64,000 nt of DNA from Labyrinthula sp. Ha (taxonomy: Eukaryota > Sar > Bigyra > Labyrinthulida > Labyrinthulaceae). Both the position numbers and the translations under genes were made by a program. The notes beneath the pieces were generated by a model that did not search any database, was not told the origin of the DNA, and worked only from the letters and a program-made list of their open reading frames with translations. This document shows, piece after piece, positions 31,447 through 41,900 of this stretch. Each line of letters opens with the position of its first letter. Within the stretch, counting starts at the first letter, position 1. Location of the stretch: contig JAALGZ010000014.1 in the NCBI GenBank assembly GCA_015227615.1, positions 310,001 to 374,000 on the forward strand, written 5' to 3'.

Positions 31447-34400
31447 ACCATGGTTTTTAAAGAATCATAGATCAGTGCTCATACACCCGTCTTTGCATTC
31501 TTTTCTCTTCGGAGACATCATACGATGATATTACACTAATGGAGCCTACAATCTCACCTGCCAACGGTAATAGCATTTACAAGTATGGGGTATCAACTTA
31601 GGCTATGTTTGGGGTGGTAATACAACCATATCACTTCAAGCGATATTAACTAGCCTCATCTGCCGTAGAGGGGACGTTTAAAAACAAGAGATATTTATAC
31701 TTAATTCTTGTTTTTGCCAGATTATATCAGCCAATCATCAAAAATGCAACCTCAGGTTTGATATGTGCTGAAATATTCTGAGCCTGCAGGATGAAAGATC
31801 ATGTGATCTTCCAAATAGAAACGTCTCAACCCAGAGCAGGAAAGCACAAAATGTATTTAGCAAAAGCAAAAATTTGATGATCCATGCCTTCAATATTTAG
31901 GAGAGATCTTCCACCTTAACTAATTAGGAAACTGGTCAATAATATGTTTCTGTGTCACTTCAAAAAAAACTTATCTTAACTTAAACACAGAATATGGATC
32001 TTATTTCCATCATCACATTTGTCACCATTTTATTTTCAACCCCTTATATGATAAAATTTATCTCAGCTAAGATAAAGCTGGAGCATTTTACTTAGTTAAT
32101 AAGAATGAGTTTAATCCAATAGATAAATAAATATACCATTCCTTAACTTTAAGATTTATGTCTTGTTAGAGCAGATGTTGAATCTATGACTATGTCCCGA
32201 AATTTATTAACTTGAGATATTCATTTCATGTAGATAAGAATTTCGCTGGTAAGAAAATCAGTGTCCTTTCACCAAGTACAGAACGATGGAGGACCAAAAT
32301 TTATTCTTAGGAAAAACCTTTAGAGGTATGGATAAAGACTTATTGTATGTTGGGATTTCCTGCGAAGTCGGATGAATTAAAAGTATACAAGGCTTAGGTT
32401 ATCAGTTACTCTGTTTACCTGCTATAGATAACTATAAGTATAATTAGAGATGGCAGAGAAATATTTCCTTAACCAGGACATCTGGAGATACTTCATCTTT
32501 ATCCCGTGTATTATTTACGTAAATTGATGTACTTGCAAAGGCATGAACTCGAATATTGCTGCATATGTCTTATGACTGGACCCTATATTGAACCCATAAG
32601 ATTAAAATTCATGTTATTTTATCAACGTTTGGCGTCTAAATCAATATAATACTTCGGAGTATACCGTATTCTTAGTCAAGAGCCATGTTGCTTATGTTAA
32701 TTGCCGTAAGGTTTCCATCATTCACATAAGAAAAGATTCCACAGCAAGTTCTTGATGCCGCAAGAATTATACAAACCTGACTTGAACTGAATTAAGATTG
32801 GTCATTTGTTACAGATCTACAATCAGCTCTTACAAAATTTGTAGTATTTTCCAAATGATTGTGTCGAAGTTCCCTTAAAATCCATATCTTTAAGTCATTA
32901 CCTTCATCGGTGACAATGAAGATTCCTGTTCTCGAATAGGCACCATTATACAGGTCTGACCAATGATTATTGATGCAAATTTCAAAAGTTTTGTATATAT
33001 ACTAGGGTTTACTATACGGAAACATATTTTTTGGTTGTTAATAACTGTTATCTTAGTTCAATGCCAGCTGTTATGGAACAAGCAAATGTATTTTTTTCCA
33101 TGCAGGTGAGGCCTAATATATATCTTGGAAAAAATATTGAGTTATACTTACAGGATTTTAGAAGAAATATGAAACTCTCATCCATATGTCAGTTCCCTTG
33201 ATTTAAAATAAAGAAATTACAAGATAGTAAATGAAACTCAAAACGGAGAAAAAAGCATTTCATGCTTGAAGAAGAGCCCCCTTTGGCAATAATCATCGTA
33301 TGGTTCGTTAGGTTCCTCTCGTACAAGGACAATCACCGAGTGATCTATAATATTATAAAGGCCTCAATTTTTCATAAAACTGCTGATTTTTTTCACTGAG
33401 CATTGAGAAACCAATACACTAGAAGTGTAGAATACAAGAAGTGTAAAATTACTCCTTAGTTTGATTAACCCTAAAACCACATTTTGATATGAGATTCTGC
33501 ATTCATCGTCATAATAGTAGTGTCAGACGTGGTTACTTAAATCTATCTTCCAGGAAATAGAAATTACTTTGTGGAGTGACATTTTTTCTAGGGTTCATTC
33601 TGAACAAAAGAATAAACCCTATAAAAAATCAAATATGCACATCGGGCTAATATTTAGTAACCCAAGTAAAAAGTAAAAGATTTTTTGGCCTAAAAACTCA
33701 ATTATTGTATAAGTTAAAATAATAGTAATTTAGCAACTACTAAGTAATTATCGATTTTTTTAGGTGGTCAGTAATCAATATATGTATATATTAGGAATTC
33801 ACGAAATGGTCGGTAGACGATAAAAGTTAGAATATAGCGATGACCGAACACGGAATGAGCAAAGTCAACTACACATTTAATAGAAATGATATGAATCTCA
33901 TTAGAACTCTCAGTGATATGGACATGTCTATATGCATTGCTTGCTTTGTCACTATTTGGCTTTACTTGTTAGAGTTTTTATGTCAGATTGATTCTTTAAT
34001 CTTTGCACCTCATCTAATCTATTAGAACAAATAAATCTTCCATAGTGCTCCCTTATTAACAAAAGGTATTTCTTTGAGTGTTAATTTTTCCATGCTTTAA
34101 CTACTCATTCGCCATTTCGCGTGCAGAAATACCGCATAAGATCATAAGCTCAAATCTTTATTTAAAGCTAAGCCATGCTAACAGTTGTTATTAGAACTTA
34201 CAGGTACAAATACATGGTTTCCAATCATAATTCTAGAGGTAACCAAAGTGGCTCTTGAATTTCAAAAAATTAGTGCCATTACCCCAGCATGACAACCCGC
34301 GTTGCATTCTTTGAAAACTTGCTTTATTTGCTTCACAAATGTTTGAGTTGTGGGAAGTGAATGTGTACAATAGCTTTCTTAACTTTAAGGTGGTATTATG
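31447..34400. other. non-coding inner part of right arm
   Basis: This mirrors 24096-27049 and holds no supported gene. The sarcin-ricin-like 14-mer lies at 33311-33324 and the faint integrase relic at about 32796-32936, both on the minus strand. Confidence 0.5.
32796..32936 (-). mobile_element. fossil Ty3/gypsy-like integrase region (right arm)
   Basis: This is the mirror copy of the relic at 25560-25700. It was present before the arms were duplicated, or has been kept alike by gene conversion. Old and broken. Confidence 0.25.
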
Positions 34401-34655
34401 CTAGTAGTTAGCTTTATGATAGCATTTTCTGTTGTTCATGTACCTGACTCCAGCCTCACAGATATCATCGAACTCACAGTCAATCATTGTCCAACCATCG
34501 GATTCACATTTGTTGCAGCTAGAAACACAATTTTCCACCAAATCAACATTTTCCTGAAACAGGTGTGTGCAACACATGTAGCAACCTTCTAGCGTCTGGC
34601 TCTTTGATATAGTTAGAACTACAGTAGATAAACCAATGTAAAATAAATTTTTCAT
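34401..34655 (-). CDS. small secreted Cys-rich protein, right copy
   Basis: It is identical in protein sequence to the left-arm copy at 23841-24095: signal peptide MKNLFYIGLSTVVLTISKS, then a Cys-rich mature part starting C-x2-CC and ending RKCYHKANY. The start is the Met of the signal peptide, with an in-frame ATG 36 bp upstream as the alternative. Function is unknown. The gene diverges from the right-arm oxidase. Confidence 0.65.
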   Translation of the reverse strand: MKNLFYIGLSTVVLTISKSQTLEGCYMCCTHLFQENVDLVENCVSSCNKCESDGWTMIDCEFDDICEAGVRYMNNRKCYHKANY

Positions 34656-35245
34656 GTTTGGTTTTGCTTTTTCGTTTTCGTCGGTCCTCATTGAAACTCG
34701 GGGATTGAAATATTGTGTAATACCGCTCTCCACTCTTTTTTCTGTAGGAAGATAATAAGTAATTTAAACGGTTCAACTATAACCGATAAATCAACTAATT
34801 CGGAGTTATCAGAAAATTCGGTAAGATATTTATTTTGGGCAATTTACAGACTTATTCTGTATACTATATAATATATATATATATATGATATTATGCGTAC
34901 CAGTTTTTGTCAATAATATTGTCCCATAGCGTTATGACAACCAAGTTTTTCTAGTGACGTATGTAGTATTTTCTAAACGGCCAACTAGAGATAGGCGGTG
35001 AAATAAATACCATTACTTACCGGTACAGAAAAAATCAACTGATTGTTAATAAAGATATACTAAAATTTAGATAAATATATGTTTAACGATATGTAACAAG
35101 AGTATTGGAATTTCTAATTACAGGTAGTATTGTGTTAACATACAATATCGCAAACACTCTACTTTAATAATAGAGTTTACAAAATTTCTGGAATACCGAT
35201 GTGCGTGGCACCTCATTTCGGACAACTATAACTTTTTCCCGTTTG

Positions 35246-35264
35246 CCGAGGACTCTTCTCCTCT
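35246..35264 (+). promoter_or_regulatory. oxidase upstream element, distal copy (right arm)
   Basis: CCGAGGACTnnTCTCCTCT about 191-209 bp before the right oxidase ATG, conserved with the left arm. Confidence 0.55.
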
Positions 35265-35355
35265 TTATTTAATCGTAGTGAATACTTGTAGCGTAAATAT
35301 GCTGGTTCAAGTAATTCCGCGTCAACTAGTTATGAAAGTTATTACTTTTTGTTTT

Positions 35356-35374
35356 CCGAGGACTGATCTCCTCT
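35356..35374 (+). promoter_or_regulatory. oxidase upstream element, proximal copy (right arm)
   Basis: CCGAGGACTnnTCTCCTCT about 81-99 bp before the right oxidase ATG, conserved with the left arm. Confidence 0.55.
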
Positions 35375-35454
35375 ATCTGTATTTTTCTAGTCATTCCTTT
35401 CTGCTAGGCCTTTGAAAATGATAAATCAAAATAAAAAAGTAAAAAGAAAGATAT

Positions 35455-37464
35455 ATGAAGTTGTTTAGTTTACTAAGTATTGCAGTATATTCTGTAAATG
35501 GACAAGTATGTGATAAGTCAAAAGTTGGAGTAAATTTATTGGCTTGTCCAATTGATGTATGGAAAAGTTCAGAAAACCCAACTTCAGAAGAAGATCCACT
35601 TCAACTAGAATATAGAACAGTTGTTCAAACAATACCAGCTATGAATCAAACTTCACAAAGTATTATTGAAGGAGAATATTTAAACCTTACAGTAAAAACT
35701 TATGCTATTGATGGCTTGACAGTTGGAAATCCTTCGCCAATTTGGCAATGGGAAAAAGGAGCAACAGTTCATGTTAACTTAACAAATAATCTGCACATAA
35801 ATTATCAAGAAGATACTGATGAATATCAAATTGATGAAAGTGAGTGGGGAGATTCTCACTGGGGAATAAACATTCATACTCATGGTTTACATATTAGTTC
35901 AGATTTTATGCAGGATGATCCTTCAAGAGAAGTTCATGTTGGTGAAAGTGGAATGTATAAGTTTGAATTTCCTGGAAATCATTTAGGTGGTTTTCATTGG
36001 TATCATCCACATATTGAAGCTGTTTCTGAACTAACAGTTGGTTCTGGAACTTTTGGTCCGTTAGTTGTTGAAACTTCAGAAGATGGAAGTGAAATTTCTG
36101 CTTTAGTTGCTGAGTTAGAACAACATATTTTTACTATATCAAAGATATATCCTGCTAAGTTGGTTGATTTATCAGATGGGTTTGTTGGACAGTTTGATTT
36201 TATTAATGGAGTGTTTCCTAGGCAGAATCTTACAGATTCTACTTTTAATGTTGAATATAATGAAGAGTTGGAAGAAGATATTCAATTAGACGAAGCAAAT
36301 ACAAACTATACTTTGGTTAACGGGTATTTAAGACCAAAAATTACAATGGTAGCAAATGAATGGTATAGATTTGCATTCTTGTATGCTGGTGGAAGTGATC
36401 AGGAGACTGATTTGGCTGATGTTAAATTCAAAATTGGGAAGAACACAGCAATTTCTGCTGATGAAGAAGGAGATTTTGGTATTCTTTCTGCACAGAACGA
36501 TACAACCTGTGAGACAAAGTTAATTGCAAAAGATGGGGTTTATTTGAAGGAAAGCAGGAATCTTGATTTCGATGCTGGGAACAAGGTATGGCTTGGACCA
36601 GCAAATAGATTTGAAATCCTGTTCAAATGCAGCTTTGAAGATGTAGGAGTTGACAATAGCTATGCATTAATTATGGACACACCTAAAGCAGCAAATAGAG
36701 CAGAAGCAGAAAATATCAAACACAGTGTTCCTGTTTTACAATTTGAAGTTGTGAAAAATGGAAGAAACCAACGTTCACTTTCTGGTCTAGCAGTACATTC
36801 TTTGGTATCAAGTGATGAGTTCCAAATGCAAAGTTGTTACCCAGTTTACTTACCAGACATGCGTGGAGATGACATTGAGATCTCTCCTCACATTGATGAA
36901 ACTTACACAGCTGAAATAAACGCAACAATTCGTCCTGAAACTTTGAACTTTGATTTTTTGACGCCAGTCAATGAGGGAATCAATACTATGAATATAACAG
37001 TTTCACCATTTAATGTCAATGGAGACTTTTTTAGAGGTTATTATACAGAAGACAAAGCGTTGAATATCACAGTTTTGAGAGGGCAGAAAGTGTACCAGTT
37101 TAATCTGAATCATGGTCCTCATCCTTTGCATATTCATGTGAACCATTATCAGCTACAAACTGCACCAAACGATGGAAGTGGATATCATCAAGTAGGAGAT
37201 TTTGTTGACACTCTTGCAAGTGCTTGTGATGCATCTGGATGTGTGAATTCTGCTGTTGGAAGACCTGAAACTGAGAATACCTTCTTTCGAATGTACACAG
37301 ATAGATATTCTGGTAGAATGATTGGACACTGCCATATTATGGATCACTCCGACAGTCTTGCTCTTGGAGAAATGTGGATCTTACCTGGTGATGATCCTAC
37401 TTTGTATGAAGTAGAACCACAGTGGTCTGACAGTTGCTCAAAAGTACTAGCCTTGGTTGTTTAG
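35455..37464 (+). CDS. secreted multicopper oxidase, right copy
   Basis: The protein has 669 residues, the same length as the left copy and differing at 13 positions. All copper ligands and the Ala at the axial type-1 position are unchanged. The changes include two charge changes in the middle (Ala to Glu after FNV, Asp to Asn in the ESR-LDF segment), Arg to Gly after VVKN, Ala to Asp in MRG-DIE, Phe to Tyr beside the HPLHIHVNH site, and Ala/Asp to Val/Ala at the C terminus. Both copies are intact, so both may be functional. Two upstream elements and the spacing to the ATG are also conserved. Confidence 0.92.
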   Translation: MKLFSLLSIAVYSVNGQVCDKSKVGVNLLACPIDVWKSSENPTSEEDPLQLEYRTVVQTIPAMNQTSQSIIEGEYLNLTVKTYAIDGLTVGNPSPIWQWEKGATVHVNLTNNLHINYQEDTDEYQIDESEWGDSHWGINIHTHGLHISSDFMQDDPSREVHVGESGMYKFEFPGNHLGGFHWYHPHIEAVSELTVGSGTFGPLVVETSEDGSEISALVAELEQHIFTISKIYPAKLVDLSDGFVGQFDFINGVFPRQNLTDSTFNVEYNEELEEDIQLDEANTNYTLVNGYLRPKITMVANEWYRFAFLYAGGSDQETDLADVKFKIGKNTAISADEEGDFGILSAQNDTTCETKLIAKDGVYLKESRNLDFDAGNKVWLGPANRFEILFKCSFEDVGVDNSYALIMDTPKAANRAEAENIKHSVPVLQFEVVKNGRNQRSLSGLAVHSLVSSDEFQMQSCYPVYLPDMRGDDIEISPHIDETYTAEINATIRPETLNFDFLTPVNEGINTMNITVSPFNVNGDFFRGYYTEDKALNITVLRGQKVYQFNLNHGPHPLHIHVNHYQLQTAPNDGSGYHQVGDFVDTLASACDASGCVNSAVGRPETENTFFRMYTDRYSGRMIGHCHIMDHSDSLALGEMWILPGDDPTLYEVEPQWSDSCSKVLALVV

Positions 37465-37622
37465 TTTTAAAATGAAATATGGTTTGAGTAACCGGGGATT
37501 AATTGTAAACACCATTATTTAAGTATTGAATACTCAGATTTGCTGCTTATTATTTAACTTATTACTAAAGTTAAAATTTGTAAATTGAAGAAATTCTTGA
37601 TAAGTATAGCTTTATTTTGGAG

Positions 37623-38420
37623 TTAGTGTTCCCTTTTTTTTTGTAGTGACTTGAACTCAATCAAACTTTTTAAGTCAAACAAAAGCATTTTCTTTTCATT
37701 TTTAACTTTTTTCAACTCTTTTTGCAGCTCTAACTGAACTTTTAATAAACTATTTATCTCTTGGGATTGAAATCTCAATTCTGCTTTCAAGTGTTTATTC
37801 TCTTCCATTATATTCAACACCACAGACTGCAAATTATCTTTTGTTGCTTGTTCAAGTTGTTTTTTCTTCTTTTCCAAATTTTCATTTAATTCCTGTCTCA
37901 TTTTTTCTTCTTGTCTTAAATGTTTTCGTTCTAATTCCCGAACATGGTTCTCATGAGCAAACTCTTTTTCAACCAAAGTTTCTTTCAAGTTCTTAATCTT
38001 CATTTCCAAACTATCTCTATCGCTGGAAAATTGTTGAAAAGAACTTAATTTTTCTTTTGCAGCTGATAATTCAGATTCTGTATTTTCCTTATATTCATTG
38101 AAATCTGTCATAACAGTGTCTAATAGTTTTGACCTCTCTTCAAGTCTACCGCTTAAGGTTGAAACAAAATTTTCATGCTCCTCTTCCATCTTTTTCATTA
38201 AACTTCCTTTCTTCTCCAGTTTCTTGTGATAAACATACATAATCTCCTCGCAGTCTCTCGCGCTCTTGTCTTTTTCGTCTTGCATTTCCGATAACTTCGT
38301 TTTCAATTCAATTTCTTCTTCTATTTTTAATTTTAAGTTATTTTCCAGTCGGGATATTAACTTAGAAGGATTTTCTTCCTTTTTGTTTTCTTCTTTTTTT
38401 ACTTTCTTTTTTTTCACCAT
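37623..38420 (-). CDS. coiled-coil protein, right copy
   Basis: The protein has 265 residues and differs from the left copy at 7, three of them (Lys to Asn, then Tyr-Ala to Pro-Ser) within the basic head. It is otherwise the same continuous Lys/Glu-rich coiled coil without catalytic or membrane features. Its upstream region is 41 bp shorter and has a single AAACGGATAA. It converges on the right oxidase gene. Confidence 0.75.
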   Translation of the reverse strand: MVKKKKVKKEENKKEENPSKLISRLENNLKLKIEEEIELKTKLSEMQDEKDKSARDCEEIMYVYHKKLEKKGSLMKKMEEEHENFVSTLSGRLEERSKLLDTVMTDFNEYKENTESELSAAKEKLSSFQQFSSDRDSLEMKIKNLKETLVEKEFAHENHVRELERKHLRQEEKMRQELNENLEKKKKQLEQATKDNLQSVVLNIMEENKHLKAELRFQSQEINSLLKVQLELQKELKKVKNEKKMLLFDLKSLIEFKSLQKKREH

Positions 38421-38477
38421 AACTAACCTTAACGTTTATCCGTTTATCATTTACAAGTTGTTAAAACATAATTAAAT

Positions 38478-38765
38478 TTACCAAAGTTCATAATAAGAAT
38501 TAAAACACAAACCAGTTATAATAAAACCAAATGAAATAATTATCTGAACCCAGTCAAAAGCGTAGAACTTGCACCTAGAAAGTGAGGACAGTAAGAGAAA
38601 GATGGATGATAGTACTATGGGTCTTATTTTCAGTATAAAACCAATAACAGCAAGTGATATTCCAATTAAAGCTGGATAATCCGGAGGAAGCTGGTCCAGA
38701 TCAATATATTCTGGTTTCCAATCTACAAAGTTTTTCCTTTCATCTGATTCTCGCACAGCTGCCAT
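38478..38765 (-). CDS. Asterix/PAT10-like ER membrane protein, right copy
   Basis: The protein has 95 residues with one change from the left copy (Asp for Glu near residue 8). Hydrophobic segments and the PPDYPALIG motif are unchanged. Only 57 bp separate its stop from the start of the downstream coiled-coil gene, against 98 bp in the left arm. Confidence 0.55.
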   Translation of the reverse strand: MAAVRESDERKNFVDWKPEYIDLDQLPPDYPALIGISLAVIGFILKIRPIVLSSIFLLLSSLSRCKFYAFDWVQIIISFGFIITGLCFNSYYELW

Positions 38766-38927
38766 AACAAAATCTAGGGTAATTCCATCTTAAGATTAGC
38801 ATTTCTCTAGCTGTTTATTTATAATTTTCCACACAACAGGCTTATGATACACTTTCGTCCGTTAACATTAAATGGGAAGAAAATTTTATTGTACATGGCT
38901 AAAATTTATTATAATAGACAATAATTT

Positions 38928-38961
38928 ATTGGAATCTGGGTTTAATAACCCAGATTCCAAT
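38928..38961. repeat. perfect 15-bp hairpin beside the palindrome end
   Basis: ATTGGAATCTGGGTT, loop TAAT, then the exact complement. It starts about 36 bp outside the right arm and has no counterpart beside the left arm. It could be a terminator-like or cruciform-forming sequence, or a trace of the event that made the palindrome. No gene end lies next to it in this direction. Confidence 0.75.
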
Positions 38962-41900
38962 GAATATCTCTGCAAGAACTAGCTTAAATCAACATTTGCC
39001 TTAAGAGCATTTTCCTCTAGTCGATTATTGAACAAGTATATAGAAAGTGACAATCAAAGCTGCTATAAAAGCTCCAGGAAATCTAGTTATATATGGATTA
39101 ACTCTTTTTATTTGTTTTCACCGTAGAGCAACAGGAACTCTTTTGTACCATATCCTCTTTTGTCAGCGCTTACAGTACCACTGACCAAATGCCTTAGTTC
39201 GTTTCAAGCAATATAGAGAACATCCGAAATTATATTGTTAGAAACATCAATAATATTAGGTTTTGAAATAATTTAGCATTTTCGACACTGGTTATTATTT
39301 TTAGCCTTTTATTCCGAACACTATCCAGTTTCTATATATGTATTGCTTAGCAACAGGGTGTTTACTTCCAGCTGAAGATAAAGGGAGAAATACGTAAGTA
39401 AGAAATTATTCGAATATATATATAACTAGTAAAATAAATCAATTAAACTTTTTTTCAGGAAAAAACAATATTTTTTGTCCGAGCCTCTTTTGATTTTTCT
39501 TTCTTCTCATTCTTCGTACTCCAGCACATGATATTGAAAAACTTCCACAGCCTGATCATATTTTAACTACAAAGTATATTTTTGTATCTATATAACACTC
39601 ACGAAGATATATTTGATTATCGATATTCCTATAGAATTTGATTATCTAAGAACAAGATGAGGACAAAAGACAGAATAACTCACTAAACACATTACCCCCA
39701 GCAAACTCAACCAAATTTTATTAAGAAAATCGCAATTCTTACCTGCACCCAAGAAACTCATCTAATAACTCTCCTTATGTATATCAGAACTAGTAACAAA
39801 ATAGGATATTTTTATACTTTCATTCAAAACATTAGCGGAAATTTAAAATGTCCATTGGTATTAGCAGTTTTTCTAACATGTAAATAAGAATTACCACAGT
39901 TTTAGCGCCAAATATTAAATTAGAAACTAAAGCCCTAACGGACAAAGTATTACGATATTTAAGAAGCATAACATATAGATGCTATAGGCAAAATTGCTGT
40001 AACTATAAGGCCAGTTTTACAATTATATGCATCTCGGTTCGTTGCATATCGTGGTACAAGTGTCTATAATAATCTCCATAACGCGAAGCAAGTGCAACAA
40101 AGATTGAGATATTCGCGTCTTTATCGTATTTGATTTTTTATCTGTTTTTTTTCTAATTTACTATATAAACTTGAACTATTTTCTATAGATTACAATATTG
40201 AGACGAATAAGTTTTCGTTTTCCCTGCTCTGCTCGGGAGAGGAGACATTTGAAAGACAATGTACGGTAATTACTAATCATGAAAGTCTGGAACAGAAAAT
40301 TAAGTTGATTAGTTTAGGTTAGAGCCTTAAAATAAATTAATAAAGAAAATATCTAAATAAGTACTGATTTGGCCTTAATTATTTTAAGAAAGGAAATTAA
40401 GAATCTAGGTGGTGCTAATAGAAAAATATGGTGCGATACCTTAGGATGCTATCCCATTGCTAGGTACATATGGTGCCATTTCACTAGGTGTTCTGTTTGA
40501 ATACTGTTGGTAAGCGATATTTCTCCCTGACGTTCACGTCTAATTTCAGAAATCAGAGCTATTTCACAATTCAATTATTTCCGAGAGGTAGATATTTCAA
40601 ATATAGTAATAAATAACGCCTGTATTTATTTGATTACACAGATACAATGTGCGACTATAGGTACATAAATAAAGCGAAATGTAAAACCCTGAAAAAATTA
40701 ATAAGAAAGAGAGGGGCGATAGATTACGTTATGCAAGATTGTAATTTTTTTAGCGATGATGGGTGATTAGAAAAAGATATTAATTGCCTAGTTGTACTAT
40801 ACAAAAAGCTTAAAGCTATCATTACACTATAAGGAATAGGTCCTATCATCGTTTCCTGTATCATGACATATTTGTTACTGTAAATTCATATTCGCTTTAA
40901 CCATCTGCATTAATACATTATTTTCTTTGCTTAAGATTGGCTACTTCAAGACTGGGGTTTATGGGCTTATATTTGGGATGTTAGTTAGGATAGGCGATAC
41001 AGTTCTCTTATCTTTCTCTAAGTTCTCAAAGGTAGCAGAATGGTATGATATATATTGATTGGTGATCGAAGAAAACTTTTCTTCGAGATATTTACGTTTC
41101 TCTATTTGGCTAGTATAAGCACCATGAATTAGCTAAATTAAGATTTTTTCCAAAAACATGGAAATAACAAACATAAATCGAGTTCTGAGACCCATAATTA
41201 AAATTATTTCGCACAATGAATAATTTATTGAAGGTATTCTTGTGCACAGCTTAGCAAATTACTTTGAAGCTGGAAATATTTCGGAAAAATCGAGCTTAAT
41301 CCGAAAATAATTTGATGTATATCAATGTGTAGTTTTGATCTCAGTATTTACTTTTCTTATCGCATTATCTAACAAAGTTCTTGGTATATCTGAAATATAA
41401 GTGATGTTTTTCTTACAGAAAAAAACGGACAACGATACAAGACTAGGTAATCAATATAATGAACAATTGTTCGTCTAGATAATGAAACAAAATGTGACCT
41501 CATATTCACACCCATAAAGTCTGTGAGTTATGATAGAAACTTATTAAGAAGTCACTGAAATGATTTTCGCGGAGTATCTACACGGGAACATATTTTAGAG
41601 CCTCTGCTAACATAAATCATAGCACCTAAGAAATCTATAGTTGCCAAGTTATTATGTCCATAGCAAGGCAAGAGCCTATCCTCACTCTGTCCTTGCGATT
41701 TGGTCAGAGCCAATGAGAGATCCTAACCAAAGTTGAACTTTGGGAAGTTATTTCCAAATATTTGGGTTATGAGTAAACGGAGTTTAATTTTAGCATGGTT
41801 CGAGATTGATCTTGTGACCTCAATGCCTACAAACAAAGGTATTAATAAAGTTATTGTGGTTAGAGATTCAGTTATTTCTATGGCCTAGTATGTCTTTCCT

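Larger units (their letters stand above)
31447..38892 (-). repeat. palindrome right arm (about 7.45 kb)
   Basis: This is the inverted copy of 19570-27049. It carries the same four genes in mirrored order. It is shorter by 41 bp upstream of the coiled-coil gene and a few bases elsewhere. The outer end near 38892 is followed within 40 bp by a perfect 15-bp hairpin. Confidence 0.97.

Noticed and set aside
19570-38892. Palindrome as a pure assembly artefact
   Set aside because: The arms differ at scattered residues and by a 41-bp indel, and the spacer is unique; an artefact would give identical arms. Allelic sequence joined head-to-head remains a formal possibility needing long reads.
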